A DNA stretch of 59,210 bases from an uncultured Geobacter sp. (GCA_903925075.1 CAIYDQ010000269.1:1-59210); one strand, 5' to 3'; positions 49,148 through 58,469 are shown, counted from the stretch's first letter. A program made the numbers and translations. The notes: generated from the sequence alone by a model not told the origin.

Positions 49148-51484
49148 ATGTCTCAGCATCTCGTCATAGTAGAGTCTCCCGCCAAGGCGAAGACCATAGA
49201 AAAGTTTCTCGGGGCGGACTACAAGGTCCTGGCATCCTTCGGGCACGTGCGCGCGCTGCCGAGCAAGCAGGGATCGGTGGACATAGACCACGATTTCGAG
49301 CCCAAATACGCGGTGCTGCCGGAAAGCAAGAAGCACATCGACGCCATCAAGAAGGAGATGAAGGGGATCTCCTCGCTGCTCTTGGCGACAGACCCCGACC
49401 GCGAAGGGGAGGCGATCTCCTGGCATCTCCTGGCGGCGCTCGGACTGGATGGCAAGAAGAAGAACAGCTTCGACATCAGGAGGGTGGTCTTCCATGAGAT
49501 CACCAAGGACGCCATCGTGCACGCGGTCGAGCACCCGCGCGACATAGCGCTCGACCTGGTGAACGCGCAGCAGGCGCGCTCCATCCTGGATTACCTGGTG
49601 GGCTTCACCCTCTCTCCTTTCCTGTGGAAGAAGATCCGCTACGGCCTTTCCGCCGGGAGGGTGCAGTCGGTGGCGCTGAGGCTCATCTGCGAGCGGGAGA
49701 AGGAAATCCTGGCCTTCAAGGATCAGGAATACTGGACCATCTGCGCCAAGCTGGAAACCGCCAAGAAACAGGGGCTTACTGCGGGCCTGGTGGAGGCCGA
49801 AGGCAAGAAGCTGGGGAAGTTCGACATTCCCGATCAGGAGACCGCCTTTCGCCTCTTCGCCCAATTGGGGGGGAGAGAGTTTCCGCAGCCGGCGGCCGGC
49901 GCCGCCCCCCTCGAACCGCTGATCGTCAAGGAGCCGGCGGCTCCCGTGTACCGCGTCGAGAAGGTCACCAAAAGCGAGCGCAAACGCCAGCCGTCGCCCC
50001 CCTTCACCACCTCGACCCTGCAGCAGGAGGCGGCGCGCAAGCTCGGCTTCTCGGCCAGAAAGACCATGTCCACCGCCCAAAAGCTCTACGAGGGGATCGA
50101 CGTCGGCGAGGGCGCCGTGGGACTCATCACCTACATGCGTACCGACTCGGTGGTTCTCTCCACCCTGGCGCTGGACGACGCCAAGGCGACCATCACCATG
50201 CTCTACGGCAAAGAGTACGCCCTGGAGAAGCCGCGCGCCTTCAAGAACAAATCCAAAAACGCCCAGGAGGCGCATGAGGCGGTGCGTCCCACCTACATCG
50301 CCAAGACGCCGATTGAGCTGAAGAAGTTTCTTTCCTCCGACCAGTTCAAGCTCTACGACCTGATCTGGAAACGGACCGTCGCCTGCCAGATGGCCGAGGC
50401 GCTCCTGGACCAGACCTCGGTGGAGATCTCCGCCGGCGTCGGTTTCCGTTTCCGGGTGGCCGGGACCATCATCCGCTTCCCCGGCTTCATGAAACTCTAC
50501 ATCGAGGGTCTGGACGACGAGGTCGAGGAGAAAGAAGGCCTGCTGCCGCCGCTTGCCGAGGGAGACCTGCTGAACCTGCAGGAACTGCTCCCCGAGCGCC
50601 ACTTCACCCAGCCGCCGCCGCGCTACACCGAGGCCACGCTGGTGAAGACCCTGGAGGAGTACGGCATCGGCCGCCCCTCCACCTACGCCTCGATCATGAA
50701 CACGCTCACCGAAAGGAAGTACGCGCGCCTGGACAAGAAGCGCTTCTTCCCCGAGGACGTGGGCATGGTGGTGTCTGACCTGTTGACCAACCACTTTACC
50801 CAGTACGTGGATTACAACTTCACGGCCAATCTGGAGGAGGAGCTGGACATGGTCTCCCGCGGGGAGAAGCAGTGGCGCCCGCTGCTCCACGAGTTCTGGG
50901 GACCGTTCGTGAGCCTCCTGAAGCAAAAGGAAGGGGAGGTGAACAAGAGCGACCTGACCACCGAGGCCACCGACGAGATCTGCCCGGAGTGCGGCAAGCC
51001 GCTGGTGGTGAAGCTCGGAAAGTTCGGCAAGTTTTTCGCCTGCACCGGCTACCCCGAGTGCCGTTATATCCGGCCTTTGGACAAGGAGACCGGCGAGGCG
51101 GTGGAGCCGGTGCTCTCCGAGGAGTTGTGCGAGAAGTGCGGCAGCCAGATGCTGATCAAGGACGGTCGTTTTGGCAAGTACCTGGCCTGCTCCGCCTATC
51201 CCAACTGCAAGAACATCCAGCCGCTGGTGAAGCCCAAGGGGACCGGCATCACCTGCGTCGAGTGCGGCAAGGGCGAGCTGATCGAGAAGAAGTCCCGCTT
51301 CGGCAAGCTCTTTTATTCGTGCAACCGCTACCCCGAATGCAAATTCGCCCTCTGGGATCTGCCGGTTGAGCAGCCCTGTCCCAAGTGCGGGTTCGCGCTG
51401 CTGGTGAAGAAAGTTTACAAGCGCGAGGGGGAGTTCCTCAAGTGCCCCAAGGAAGGATGCGACTACAAGAGCAACAAAGAGTAG
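49148..51484 (+). CDS. topA: DNA topoisomerase I (type IA)
   Basis: The 778-residue enzyme relaxes negative supercoils. The TOPRIM domain starts HLVIVESPAKAKTIEKFLG and contains ATDPDREGEAISWHL. The active-site tyrosine is Tyr329 in GLITYMRTDSV, and GRVQSVALRLI is also present. Four C-terminal zinc-ribbon-like units follow from residue ~610: CPECGKP, CEKCGSQ, CVECGKG and CPKCGFA, each with a second Cys pair. The ATG follows AGGTGGAC. A terminator at 51527 ends the unit. Confidence 0.97.
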   Translation: MSQHLVIVESPAKAKTIEKFLGADYKVLASFGHVRALPSKQGSVDIDHDFEPKYAVLPESKKHIDAIKKEMKGISSLLLATDPDREGEAISWHLLAALGLDGKKKNSFDIRRVVFHEITKDAIVHAVEHPRDIALDLVNAQQARSILDYLVGFTLSPFLWKKIRYGLSAGRVQSVALRLICEREKEILAFKDQEYWTICAKLETAKKQGLTAGLVEAEGKKLGKFDIPDQETAFRLFAQLGGREFPQPAAGAAPLEPLIVKEPAAPVYRVEKVTKSERKRQPSPPFTTSTLQQEAARKLGFSARKTMSTAQKLYEGIDVGEGAVGLITYMRTDSVVLSTLALDDAKATITMLYGKEYALEKPRAFKNKSKNAQEAHEAVRPTYIAKTPIELKKFLSSDQFKLYDLIWKRTVACQMAEALLDQTSVEISAGVGFRFRVAGTIIRFPGFMKLYIEGLDDEVEEKEGLLPPLAEGDLLNLQELLPERHFTQPPPRYTEATLVKTLEEYGIGRPSTYASIMNTLTERKYARLDKKRFFPEDVGMVVSDLLTNHFTQYVDYNFTANLEEELDMVSRGEKQWRPLLHEFWGPFVSLLKQKEGEVNKSDLTTEATDEICPECGKPLVVKLGKFGKFFACTGYPECRYIRPLDKETGEAVEPVLSEELCEKCGSQMLIKDGRFGKYLACSAYPNCKNIQPLVKPKGTGITCVECGKGELIEKKSRFGKLFYSCNRYPECKFALWDLPVEQPCPKCGFALLVKKVYKREGEFLKCPKEGCDYKSNKE

Positions 51485-51526
51485 CGACGGCCGGAGTGAA
51501 CTGGCGGCGCGTTTCCTGATGCAGCG

Positions 51527-51557
51527 GCGGGGTCTTTATCGGGACCCCGCTTTTTTT
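51527..51557 (+). terminator. Intrinsic terminator after topA
   Basis: GCGGGGTC/GACCCCGC form a perfect 8-bp stem with an eight-base loop, followed by seven T residues. Confidence 0.9.
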
Positions 51558-51582
51558 AGGCACGTAGATTACTGGAGAAAAG

Positions 51583-52902
51583 ATGACCCAGACGTTGACG
51601 GTAATAGGGGGAGGGCTCGCCGGGTGCGAGGCTGCATGGCAGGCGGCCGAGCGCGGGGTGCGGGTGAGGCTCATGGAGATGAAGCCGACGGTATTTTCCG
51701 AGGCGCATGAGCTCCCCGGTTTGAGCGAGCTGGTCTGCTCCAATTCGCTGCGCGGAGACTCGCTGGAGAACGCGGTGGGGCTTTTGAAGGAGGAGTTGAG
51801 GAGGCTCGGCTCCCTGTTCATGGAGGCCGCCGAGGCGACCAAGGTGCCGGCCGGCGGCGCCCTGGCGGTGGACCGCGCCCTCTTTTCCGACTACGTCACC
51901 GCCCGCATAGTGAGCCATCCGCTGATCGAGGTGGTGCGGGGCGAAGTGACGTCCATCCCCTCCGAAGGGGTGGTGGTGGTCGCCTCGGGACCGCTCACCG
52001 GCGGCGCGCTGGCCGCCGAGATCGGCCGGCTGGCGGGCGAGTACCTCTACTTTTACGACGCCATCGCCCCCATCGTCGCCGCCGACTCCATCGACTGTTC
52101 CCGGGCCTTTCGCGCCTCGCGCTACGGCAAAGGGGAGGGGGACGATTACCTGAACTGCCCGCTCAACGAGGAGCAATACCGCGCCTTCGTGACTGAACTA
52201 GTGAACGGCGACAAGGTCGAGCCGAAAAGCTTCGAGAAGGTGGTGCATTTCGAGGGGTGCATGCCGATCGAGGAGATGGCGAGCCGCGGTCCGGAGACCC
52301 TGCGCTTCGGGCCGATGAAGCCGGTCGGACTGGTCGATCCCAGGGTGGGGGTGGAGCCCCATGCGGTGATCCAGTTGCGTCAGGAAAACCGGGAGGGGAC
52401 CATGTACAACCTGGTCGGTTTCCAGACCAAGCTGACCTGGCCCGAGCAAAAAAGGATCTTCAGCATGATTCCCGGCCTGCAAGAAGCGCAGTTCCTGCGG
52501 CTTGGCTCCATGCATCGCAACACCTTCATCAACGCGCCGCGGCTGCTTTTGGCCACCTGCCAGTTGCGAAGCGACCCCAGGGTGCTTTTCGCCGGACAGA
52601 TAACCGGCGTGGAAGGGTACGTCGAGTCCGCTTCCAGCGGTTTTGTGGCCGGCGTCAACGCCGCCCGCCTGGTCAAGGGAGAGGAGTTGACCGTGCCGCC
52701 CGCCGAGACCGCCATCGGCGCCTTGGCCCGGCACATCACCAACGCCGAGGCTGCCCATTTCCAGCCGATGAATGTCAACTACGGCCTTTTCCCGCCGCTC
52801 CCAGGGCGCATCAAGAAAAAGGAAAAGCGCGGTCTGTTGGCCCAGCGCGGCCTGGAAGAGCTGGGGAAATGGATGGAGAGCGGGCTTCGGGAAAAGGCAT
52901 AG
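51583..52902 (+). CDS. trmFO: Folate-dependent tRNA (uracil-5-)-methyltransferase
   Basis: The 439-residue flavoenzyme makes m5U54 in tRNA using methylene-tetrahydrofolate. The FAD loop is [20 protein letters not shown], followed by LMEMKP. Further family segments are [63 protein letters not shown] and [30 protein letters not shown] marks the C-terminal FAD contact. The ATG has GGAGAA seven bases upstream. Confidence 0.97.
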   Translation: MTQTLTVIGGGLAGCEAAWQAAERGVRVRLMEMKPTVFSEAHELPGLSELVCSNSLRGDSLENAVGLLKEELRRLGSLFMEAAEATKVPAGGALAVDRALFSDYVTARIVSHPLIEVVRGEVTSIPSEGVVVVASGPLTGGALAAEIGRLAGEYLYFYDAIAPIVAADSIDCSRAFRASRYGKGEGDDYLNCPLNEEQYRAFVTELVNGDKVEPKSFEKVVHFEGCMPIEEMASRGPETLRFGPMKPVGLVDPRVGVEPHAVIQLRQENREGTMYNLVGFQTKLTWPEQKRIFSMIPGLQEAQFLRLGSMHRNTFINAPRLLLATCQLRSDPRVLFAGQITGVEGYVESASSGFVAGVNAARLVKGEELTVPPAETAIGALARHITNAEAAHFQPMNVNYGLFPPLPGRIKKKEKRGLLAQRGLEELGKWMESGLREKA

Positions 52903-52931
52903 TTTACAGCGACCCTTCGGGAGGTGGCGCC

Positions 52932-53132
52932 ATGCAGGGAAACAAGGAGAATCAGGAGATCAGCGTGGTGGGCCGGCTCATATCCCTGGAAGCTTTGGTC
53001 TTCCTGATGGGGGTAGTTTCCCTGGTGTACGGCCTGGTGGTCGGCGCGGTGTTGAACATAGCCATCGGCGCGTTGATCCTGGTTGCAGCCGTCGTCCTGG
53101 CCTGCACGTGTCGACGGATGCGGGTGAAGTAG
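52932..53132 (+). CDS. Small two-helix membrane protein
   Basis: The 66-residue product has a polar start and two hydrophobic helices: LEALVFLMGVVSLVYGLVVG and LNIAIGALILVAAVVLACTC. A GGGAGG ribosome site lies before the ATG, which supports it as a real gene. It is 29 bases after trmFO and may share that transcript. No family is recognised and no function can be given. Confidence 0.65.
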   Translation: MQGNKENQEISVVGRLISLEALVFLMGVVSLVYGLVVGAVLNIAIGALILVAAVVLACTCRRMRVK

Positions 53133-53172
53133 ACAGCCGAGGCCGTAAGCTGAAGCAACAGCAGAGAGCAAA

Positions 53173-53200
53173 AAGCAAAAGATAAGAAGCAAAAGATAAG
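53173..53200 (+). repeat. Direct repeat of 14 bp, two copies
   Basis: AAGCAAAAGATAAG occurs twice in tandem and runs directly into the maf ribosome site (AGGAGAAG). A third, shorter partial copy precedes it. Confidence 0.85.
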
Positions 53201-53211
53201 AGGAGAAGCAC

Positions 53212-53796
53212 ATGGACAGCGGCAGCAGCATCATCGTACTCGCCTCGGCCTCGCCCAGACGCAGCGAGCTTTTGGAGTCCGCGGGCATCCCTTTCCGGGT
53301 GGCGCCCGCCGACATCTGCGAGGATCCGTTTCCCGAGGAGAACCCGGTAGACCACGTCTTGCGGTTGGCCGAGGAGAAAGCCAAAGCGGCGGCTACTCTT
53401 GTCGAAGGTAGATTCTTCCTGGGCGCCGATACCATCGTCCTTTGCGACGGCGAGATCATGGGCAAGCCCAAAGATCAGGCGGACGCCGAGCGCATGTTGA
53501 AAAAACTCTCCGGCGTGCCTCACGAGGTGGTGACCGGTTTCGCCATCTTCGACAGGGAGCGCAAAGGCGCCGTGCGCGAGGCGGTACGCACCAAGGTGTT
53601 CTTCAAGCAGCTGCGCGACGAGGAGATCATGAGCTACATCGCCACCGGCTGCCCCTTCGACAAGGCGGGAGGCTACGCCATCCAGGGAGGCGCCGCGCAC
53701 ATGGTGCGAAAGATCGAGGGTTCCTACACCAACGTGGTCGGCCTGCCGCTTTGCGAGGTAGTGGAAGCGCTTCGGGTGATCGGGGCGCTCTCATGA
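53212..53796 (+). CDS. maf: Maf-family nucleoside triphosphate pyrophosphatase
   Basis: The 194-residue enzyme hydrolyses non-canonical or damaged nucleotides such as dTTP/UTP analogues. It starts with the family signature IVLASASPRRSELLESAGIP and has GADTIVLCDGEIMGKPKDQA with the catalytic aspartate, VTGFAIFD and GYAIQGGAAHMVRKIEGSYT. The ATG follows AGGAGAAGC. The next gene starts 13 bases after the stop. Confidence 0.93.
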   Translation: MDSGSSIIVLASASPRRSELLESAGIPFRVAPADICEDPFPEENPVDHVLRLAEEKAKAAATLVEGRFFLGADTIVLCDGEIMGKPKDQADAERMLKKLSGVPHEVVTGFAIFDRERKGAVREAVRTKVFFKQLRDEEIMSYIATGCPFDKAGGYAIQGGAAHMVRKIEGSYTNVVGLPLCEVVEALRVIGALS

Positions 53797-53809
53797 TAGG
53801 CGTTGCCGC

Positions 53810-54502
53810 ATGTCGATAGCCGAGAACCTCATAAAGATTCGGGAGCGGATGGACCGGGCCGCCCGCGACGCCGGGCGCGATCCCTCGGAAGTGCGGCTGG
53901 TGGCGGTCTCCAAGACCAAGCCCGCCGCGGCGATAGCCGAGGCCTTCGGCTGCGGGCAGTCCATCTTTGGCGAGAATTACGTTCAGGAACTGGTGGCCAA
54001 GCAGGCCGAGTTGAGCGCTGAGATCTGCTGGCACTTCATCGGCAACCTGCAAAGCAACAAAGTGCGTCAGATAGCCGGTCTGGCGGAGATGATCCATTCG
54101 GTGGACCGGCTTTCCCTGGCCAAGGAGATAGACCGTCAATGGGGCGCGCTGGGCAGGAGTTGCGACATCCTGATTCAAGTGAACATATCCAGCGAGCCGA
54201 CCAAAGGTGGGACCAGCAGCCAAGAGCTGCTCGACCTGGTGGCCGAGGTCGCGGCCCTGCCGCATCTGCGCGTTCGAGGCTTGATGACCATGCCCCCCTT
54301 TTTTGACGACCCCGAAGCCGCGCGACCTTTTTTCAAGGCGTTGCGAGAGCTGTCGCGGCAAGTCGAAGCCGCGGGGATAGCAGGAGTAGAGATGCGGGAG
54401 CTTTCCATGGGGATGTCCGGCGATTTCGAGGCGGCCATCGGCGAAGGCGCGACCCTGGTCCGAGTAGGTTCCGCCCTCTTCGGCGAGCGAGACTACCGCT
54501 AG
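53810..54502 (+). CDS. YggS-family pyridoxal phosphate-binding protein
   Basis: The 230-residue TIM-barrel protein maintains pyridoxal phosphate balance. PLP-lysine is Lys35 in VRLVAVSKTKPAAAIAEA. FGENYVQEL, WHFIGNLQSNKVRQIAG, IQVNISSEPTKGG, VRGLMTMPPFFDDP and LSMGMSGDFEAAIGEGATLV follow in the standard order, and the protein ends RVGSALFGERDY. The ATG has only a weak ribosome site and probably relies on coupling with maf. Confidence 0.93.
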   Translation: MSIAENLIKIRERMDRAARDAGRDPSEVRLVAVSKTKPAAAIAEAFGCGQSIFGENYVQELVAKQAELSAEICWHFIGNLQSNKVRQIAGLAEMIHSVDRLSLAKEIDRQWGALGRSCDILIQVNISSEPTKGGTSSQELLDLVAEVAALPHLRVRGLMTMPPFFDDPEAARPFFKALRELSRQVEAAGIAGVEMRELSMGMSGDFEAAIGEGATLVRVGSALFGERDYR

Positions 54503-54537
54503 AGCCCCAACGCTAGAGTCACAACCTTTAGCGGTTT

Positions 54538-54582
54538 CCCATACCTCCCATACTTCCCATCATTCCCATCATTCCCATAAAC
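54538..54582 (+). repeat. Nonamer tandem repeat (CCCATNNTT)
   Basis: Five successive nine-base units (CCCATACCT, CCCATACTT, CCCATCATT twice, CCCATAAAC) lie between the YggS-family gene and the next small gene. Confidence 0.88.
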
Positions 54583-54606
54583 AACCGACCCAAAAGGCAC
54601 CCCGTC

Positions 54607-54840
54607 ATGCACCCATCCGAAAAGCAGATTTCCCCCCTCCGGCGTCCTTTCGTAGTAGCCGGCGCCGTCCTAGGAGTCGTCCTTTCCGGCTGGTACCTGG
54701 GCGACAATTTTGGCAGGACCACGTTGGTCCCCGACCCCGTCTGGGCCAAGTTCGTCAACGTCGCCCTGTTGATGTTTTCCTCCATCTACCTCGCCAACCT
54801 GTTGCGCCGCGCGCTGGAGCTGCTGCTGCGCAGGAAATAG
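54607..54840 (+). CDS. Small membrane protein of unknown function
   Basis: The 77-residue product has two hydrophobic stretches, FVVAGAVLGVVLSGWYLGDN and KFVNVALLMFSSIYLANLLR, and a basic C-terminus (ALELLLRRK). AAAGGC lies nine bases before the ATG. No family is recognised. Codon usage resembles the neighbours. Confidence 0.6.
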   Translation: MHPSEKQISPLRRPFVVAGAVLGVVLSGWYLGDNFGRTTLVPDPVWAKFVNVALLMFSSIYLANLLRRALELLLRRK

Positions 54841-54931
54841 CCGGCGGAGAACCTTTGCAAAAATTAAGTTGTCAGCAAAGCGGCTTCATGCTAACGCTCA
54901 TTGGTTACTTTCATCGCCAATGGAGACCCGC

Positions 54932-56554
54932 ATGATTCACCTTTCCAATATCACCAAGCAGCACGGCTCGCAGGTGCTTTTCCGCGAGGCGAGCTTTCAG
55001 ATACTCCCCGGCACCAGATCGGGACTGGTCGGCGCCAACGGCGCCGGCAAAACCTCGCTCTTCAGGATCATCACCGGCGAGGAGGAGGTGGACGCCGGCG
55101 AGATCACCCTCGCCAAGAAGACCACCATCGGCTATTTCTCCCAGGACATCGGGGACATGTCCGGCCGCTCGGCGCTGGACGAGGTGATGGCCGTCTCCAG
55201 CGAGACGGTGCGGCTGGCCGGCGAACTGAAGCGGATGGAAGAGCAGATGGGGGTTCCCATGTCCGACGCCGACATGGAGGCGCTGCTCGAGCGCTACGGA
55301 TCGGCCGTGGAGGACTTCGAGCACCGCGGCGGCTACGACCTCGATTCCCGCGCCCAAGAGGTGCTGACCGGCCTCGGCATCGGCCCCGACCGCTTCCACA
55401 ACCCGGTGGAATCCTTCAGCGGCGGCTGGCGCATGCGCGTGGCGCTGGCCGGCATCCTCACCCTGCAGCCGGACGTGCTGCTCTTGGACGAGCCGACCAA
55501 CCACCTGGACGTCGAGTCGATCATCTGGCTGGAGGAGTGGATCGCCACCGCGTTCAAGGGCGCGCTGCTGATGACCAGCCATGACCGCGACTTCATGAAC
55601 CGCGTGGTGACCCGCATCGTCGAGGTGGCCAACAAGACCGTCACCACCTACGGCGGCAATTACGATTTCTACGAAAAAGAGCGCGACATCCGCCGCGAAC
55701 AGCTGCTGGCCAGCCATAAACGCCAGCAGGACATGCTCGCCAAGGAGGAGGAATTCATCGCCCGCTTCGCCGCCCGCGCCTCGCACGCCGCGCAGGTGCA
55801 GTCCCGGGTGAAGAAGATCGAGAAGATCGAGCGCATCGAGATTCCGCCCGAGGAGAAGGCCGTTCGTTTCACCTTCAACGAGCCGCCGCGAAGCGGCGAC
55901 GACGTGGTGGCCATGGACGGGCTGGCCAAGAGTTGGGAAAACCCCGACGGCAGCATCCTCCCCATCTTCTCCGGCGTCTCGGGCGTCATCAAAAGGCTCA
56001 GCAAGATTGCCGTGGTCGGGGTGAACGGCGCGGGCAAATCGACCTTCCTGAAGGTGTTGGCGGGGGAGGCCGAGCCCACGGCGGGAAGCGTCACCCTGGG
56101 CGCCAACGTGGAGCTGGGCTACTTCAGCCAGCACGCCATGGAGATCCTCGATCCCAAGAAGACCGTTTTCGAGACGGTGCAGGACGTGATACCGCTGGCG
56201 ACCATCGGCGTGATCCGCAACCTGCTCGGCTCCTTCCTGTTCCAGGGGGACGACGTCGAGAAGAAGATCGAGAACCTCTCCGGCGGCGAGAAGAGCCGGG
56301 TGGTGCTGGCGACGCTGCTGGCGCGGCCGGTCAACTTCCTGGTGCTGGACGAGCCCACCAACCATTTGGACATCAAGTCGCGCGAGATCCTGCTGAACGC
56401 CCTGTCCAGCTTCGCCGGCACGGTGATGCTGGTGAGCCACGACCGCCACTTCCTGCGCCTGCTGGTGGACCGGGTGATCGAGGTCGACCACGGCGAGATG
56501 CGGCACTATGAAGGGAACTACGACTACTACCTCTCCAAAACGCAGCACCGCTGA
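54932..56554 (+). CDS. ABC-F family ATPase
   Basis: The 540-residue soluble protein has two ABC modules and no membrane segment. Walker A motifs are GANGAGKTS (~33-41) and GVNGAGKST (~363-371). Signatures are SGGWRMRVALAG and SGGEKSRVVLA, and Walker B regions are LLLDEPTNHLD and LVLDEPTNHLD. The charged linker (~240-310) is the P-site tRNA-interaction motif region of ribosome-associated ABC-F proteins such as EttA and Uup. Which subtype this is I cannot say. The ATG at 54932 is preferred over 54920 because GGAGA lies just upstream. Confidence 0.92.
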   Translation: MIHLSNITKQHGSQVLFREASFQILPGTRSGLVGANGAGKTSLFRIITGEEEVDAGEITLAKKTTIGYFSQDIGDMSGRSALDEVMAVSSETVRLAGELKRMEEQMGVPMSDADMEALLERYGSAVEDFEHRGGYDLDSRAQEVLTGLGIGPDRFHNPVESFSGGWRMRVALAGILTLQPDVLLLDEPTNHLDVESIIWLEEWIATAFKGALLMTSHDRDFMNRVVTRIVEVANKTVTTYGGNYDFYEKERDIRREQLLASHKRQQDMLAKEEEFIARFAARASHAAQVQSRVKKIEKIERIEIPPEEKAVRFTFNEPPRSGDDVVAMDGLAKSWENPDGSILPIFSGVSGVIKRLSKIAVVGVNGAGKSTFLKVLAGEAEPTAGSVTLGANVELGYFSQHAMEILDPKKTVFETVQDVIPLATIGVIRNLLGSFLFQGDDVEKKIENLSGGEKSRVVLATLLARPVNFLVLDEPTNHLDIKSREILLNALSSFAGTVMLVSHDRHFLRLLVDRVIEVDHGEMRHYEGNYDYYLSKTQHR

Positions 56555-56576
56555 TGGGCGGTTCCGGTCGGCTTGC

Positions 56577-56605
56577 GCCCCGCGCCTTTCGCAAAAGGCG
56601 GGGGC
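56577..56605 (+). terminator. Probable terminator after the ABC-F gene
   Basis: GCCCCGCGCCTTT and AAAGGCGGGGGC form a nearly perfect stem around a short loop. A run of six T residues follows after eight bases. Confidence 0.65.
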
Positions 56606-56654
56606 CTAAACACTTTTTTGTCGCAGCGCCATTAACCCTTGAAGGAGAACCGAC

Positions 56655-57041
56655 ATGTCCAGCAAAAAGCCCGAAATGACCTTCAAATACATCTTCACCT
56701 ACGACTACAACCCCGTCTATGTGAACGGGGCGCACGGCGGCATCTCCCCGCGCGGCGAGCTGGTGATGAACTTTTACCTGGAGCGGCCGCCGCTTCCCAA
56801 CGCCATCACCCACGAGATCACCCCGGTCGGCGGCATCGGCGCCGAGACCGAAGTGGAGCCGTCAGACCTCGGCCGCAGCCTGGTGCGCCACGTCACCAAC
56901 GGCGTGGTGCTGAACTACAATACCGCCCGCGATCTTCATTACTGGCTGGGCGAGCAGTTGAAGGCAATGGAGGCGATGGAGCAGGCGAGCCACGAGATGG
57001 GCGGAAACATGCCGTCCCCGAAATCGCAGGTCAGTCACTAA
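56655..57041 (+). CDS. Conserved-looking hypothetical protein
   Basis: The 128-residue product has no signal peptide or membrane segment. It contains YDYNPVYVNGAHGGISPRGE, LVMNFYLERPPLPNAITHEI and LVRHVTNGVVLNYNTARDLH, a regular alpha/beta pattern. I do not recognise the family. It has a good ribosome site (AAGGAGAACC) and is 24 bases before the RlmI-like methyltransferase gene, so the two are likely co-transcribed. Confidence 0.7.
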   Translation: MSSKKPEMTFKYIFTYDYNPVYVNGAHGGISPRGELVMNFYLERPPLPNAITHEITPVGGIGAETEVEPSDLGRSLVRHVTNGVVLNYNTARDLHYWLGEQLKAMEAMEQASHEMGGNMPSPKSQVSH

Positions 57042-57065
57042 AGCACGTTGATTTCAAGGACCGCC

Positions 57066-58271
57066 ATGTCGCAACAATGTATCGTCGGAGCCGAAACCGT
57101 CCGCATGGTCGAGCTGGGACACCCCTGGATCATCGCCGATGCCTACACCAAGCGCTGGCCGTCGGGCGAGGCGGGCGACCTGATCGAACTGACGGACGCC
57201 TCCGGTCGCTTCCTGGCCACGGCGCTTCTCGACCCCAAAGACAGGATCATCGCCCGCGTGCTGACGCGCGAACGGATGCGTCTGGACAAGGGATGGCTCA
57301 AGAAGCGACTGGAGCGCGCCCTGGCTCTGAGGACCGAGCACGCGGACCTGGACGGCAGCAACGCCTACCGGCTGGTGAACGGCGAGGGCGACGGTCTCGC
57401 CGGGCTGACCGTGGACCGCTACGGAGATTTCCTGATGGTGCAGATCTATTGCGCCGGATGGAGGAGGCACCTGAAACTGCTGACGCAGGCGCTGGAGGAA
57501 CTTCTTTCCCCGGTCGGGATCTACGAGAAGACCCGGCCGCACAACACCCGGGAACTGGAGGCGGAGAGCGACTCGAAAAGGTACGGGCAACTGCTGGCCG
57601 GCACGTCGGCCCCCGAGCCGCTGCTGGTACTGGAGAACGGCCTATCCTTTCAGGTGAGTCTGGCGTGGGGGTTGAACACCGGGCTTTTTCTGGATCAACG
57701 CAAGAACCGCCGCGACCTGGCCCGGCGCGTTCGCGGCAAACGGTTTTTGAACCTCTTCTCCTACACGGGCGCCTTTTCCGTGGCGGCTGCAGCGGCCGGA
57801 GCCAGCCTGGTAACCAGCGTGGACGCCTCGCCCGGCTACATGGAGCAGGCCCGCGCCAACTTCAGCGTCAACAGGCTCAATCCCAAGCGCCACGAGTTCC
57901 TGGTCGGCGACTGTCTGGCCGTGCTGGACGAGATGGTCGGCCGACAGAAACAGTACGACGTGGTCCTGATGGATCCCCCGTCCTTCTCGACCACCTCGAA
58001 AAGCAGGTTCACCACCCGCGGCGGCACCTCCGACCTGGTGGCTGCGGCGCTCAAACTGCTCACGCCGGCAGGGGTGCTGATCGCCTCCTCCAACCACCAG
58101 AAGGTCGACGTGGCGGACTACCTGAAGGAACTGCGTCGCGGAGCGCTGCAAGCCGGGAACTCGCTGCAGGTGGTCTCGCTCTCCGGCCAGCCCGAGGATT
58201 TTCCCTATCCGGTCGCCTTCCCGGAAGGGCGATACCTCAAGTATGCGATTTGCGTCAAGGGAGATCTGTAA
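57066..58271 (+). CDS. RlmI-like class I rRNA cytosine-C5 methyltransferase
   Basis: The 401-residue protein has an N-terminal PUA-like domain (~1-75), a middle domain with RLVNGEGDGLAGLTVDRYGD, and a C-terminal SAM-binding domain. The latter shows FLNLFSYTGAFSVAAAAAGA (motif I), VTSVDASPGYMEQARANFSV and VVLMDPPSFST (motif IV). KTRPHNTRELE stands where relatives have KSD.R..EGL. RlmI makes m5C1962 in 23S rRNA; family members may differ in target. The ATG at 57066 has AAGGA six bases upstream. It converges on a small cysteine-rich gene. Confidence 0.88.
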   Translation: MSQQCIVGAETVRMVELGHPWIIADAYTKRWPSGEAGDLIELTDASGRFLATALLDPKDRIIARVLTRERMRLDKGWLKKRLERALALRTEHADLDGSNAYRLVNGEGDGLAGLTVDRYGDFLMVQIYCAGWRRHLKLLTQALEELLSPVGIYEKTRPHNTRELEAESDSKRYGQLLAGTSAPEPLLVLENGLSFQVSLAWGLNTGLFLDQRKNRRDLARRVRGKRFLNLFSYTGAFSVAAAAAGASLVTSVDASPGYMEQARANFSVNRLNPKRHEFLVGDCLAVLDEMVGRQKQYDVVLMDPPSFSTTSKSRFTTRGGTSDLVAAALKLLTPAGVLIASSNHQKVDVADYLKELRRGALQAGNSLQVVSLSGQPEDFPYPVAFPEGRYLKYAICVKGDL

Positions 58272-58286
58272 GGGGAGGGTGGAACG

Positions 58287-58469
58287 TTACCTGTCTTCCT
58301 TGTCGGCGGCGTTTAGCCGCTCGTACAGTTCGATCTGCTCGGTGCTGGAGAGTTTTCTTGCACACCCCTTTTCCCCCCGGCAGATCCTGCAGCGGTCATC
58401 CGAGCACCACTGGCAGAATTTGCAGTCCGGGCACGGGCATTTCTTGCTCCCTTTCTCGTTGCCGTCCAT
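58287..58469 (-). CDS. Small cysteine-rich protein
   Basis: The 60-residue protein has eight cysteines packed in about 28 residues (KKCPCPDCKFCQWCSDDRCR, then ICRGEKGC), a metal-binding-like pattern. A helical acidic tail ends STEQIELYERLNAADKEDR. The ATG at 58469 has GGAG five bases upstream; ATG 58475 is alternative but overlaps the site. No family is recognised. It may bind zinc or an iron-sulphur cluster. Confidence 0.6.
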   Translation of the reverse strand: MDGNEKGSKKCPCPDCKFCQWCSDDRCRICRGEKGCARKLSSTEQIELYERLNAADKEDR

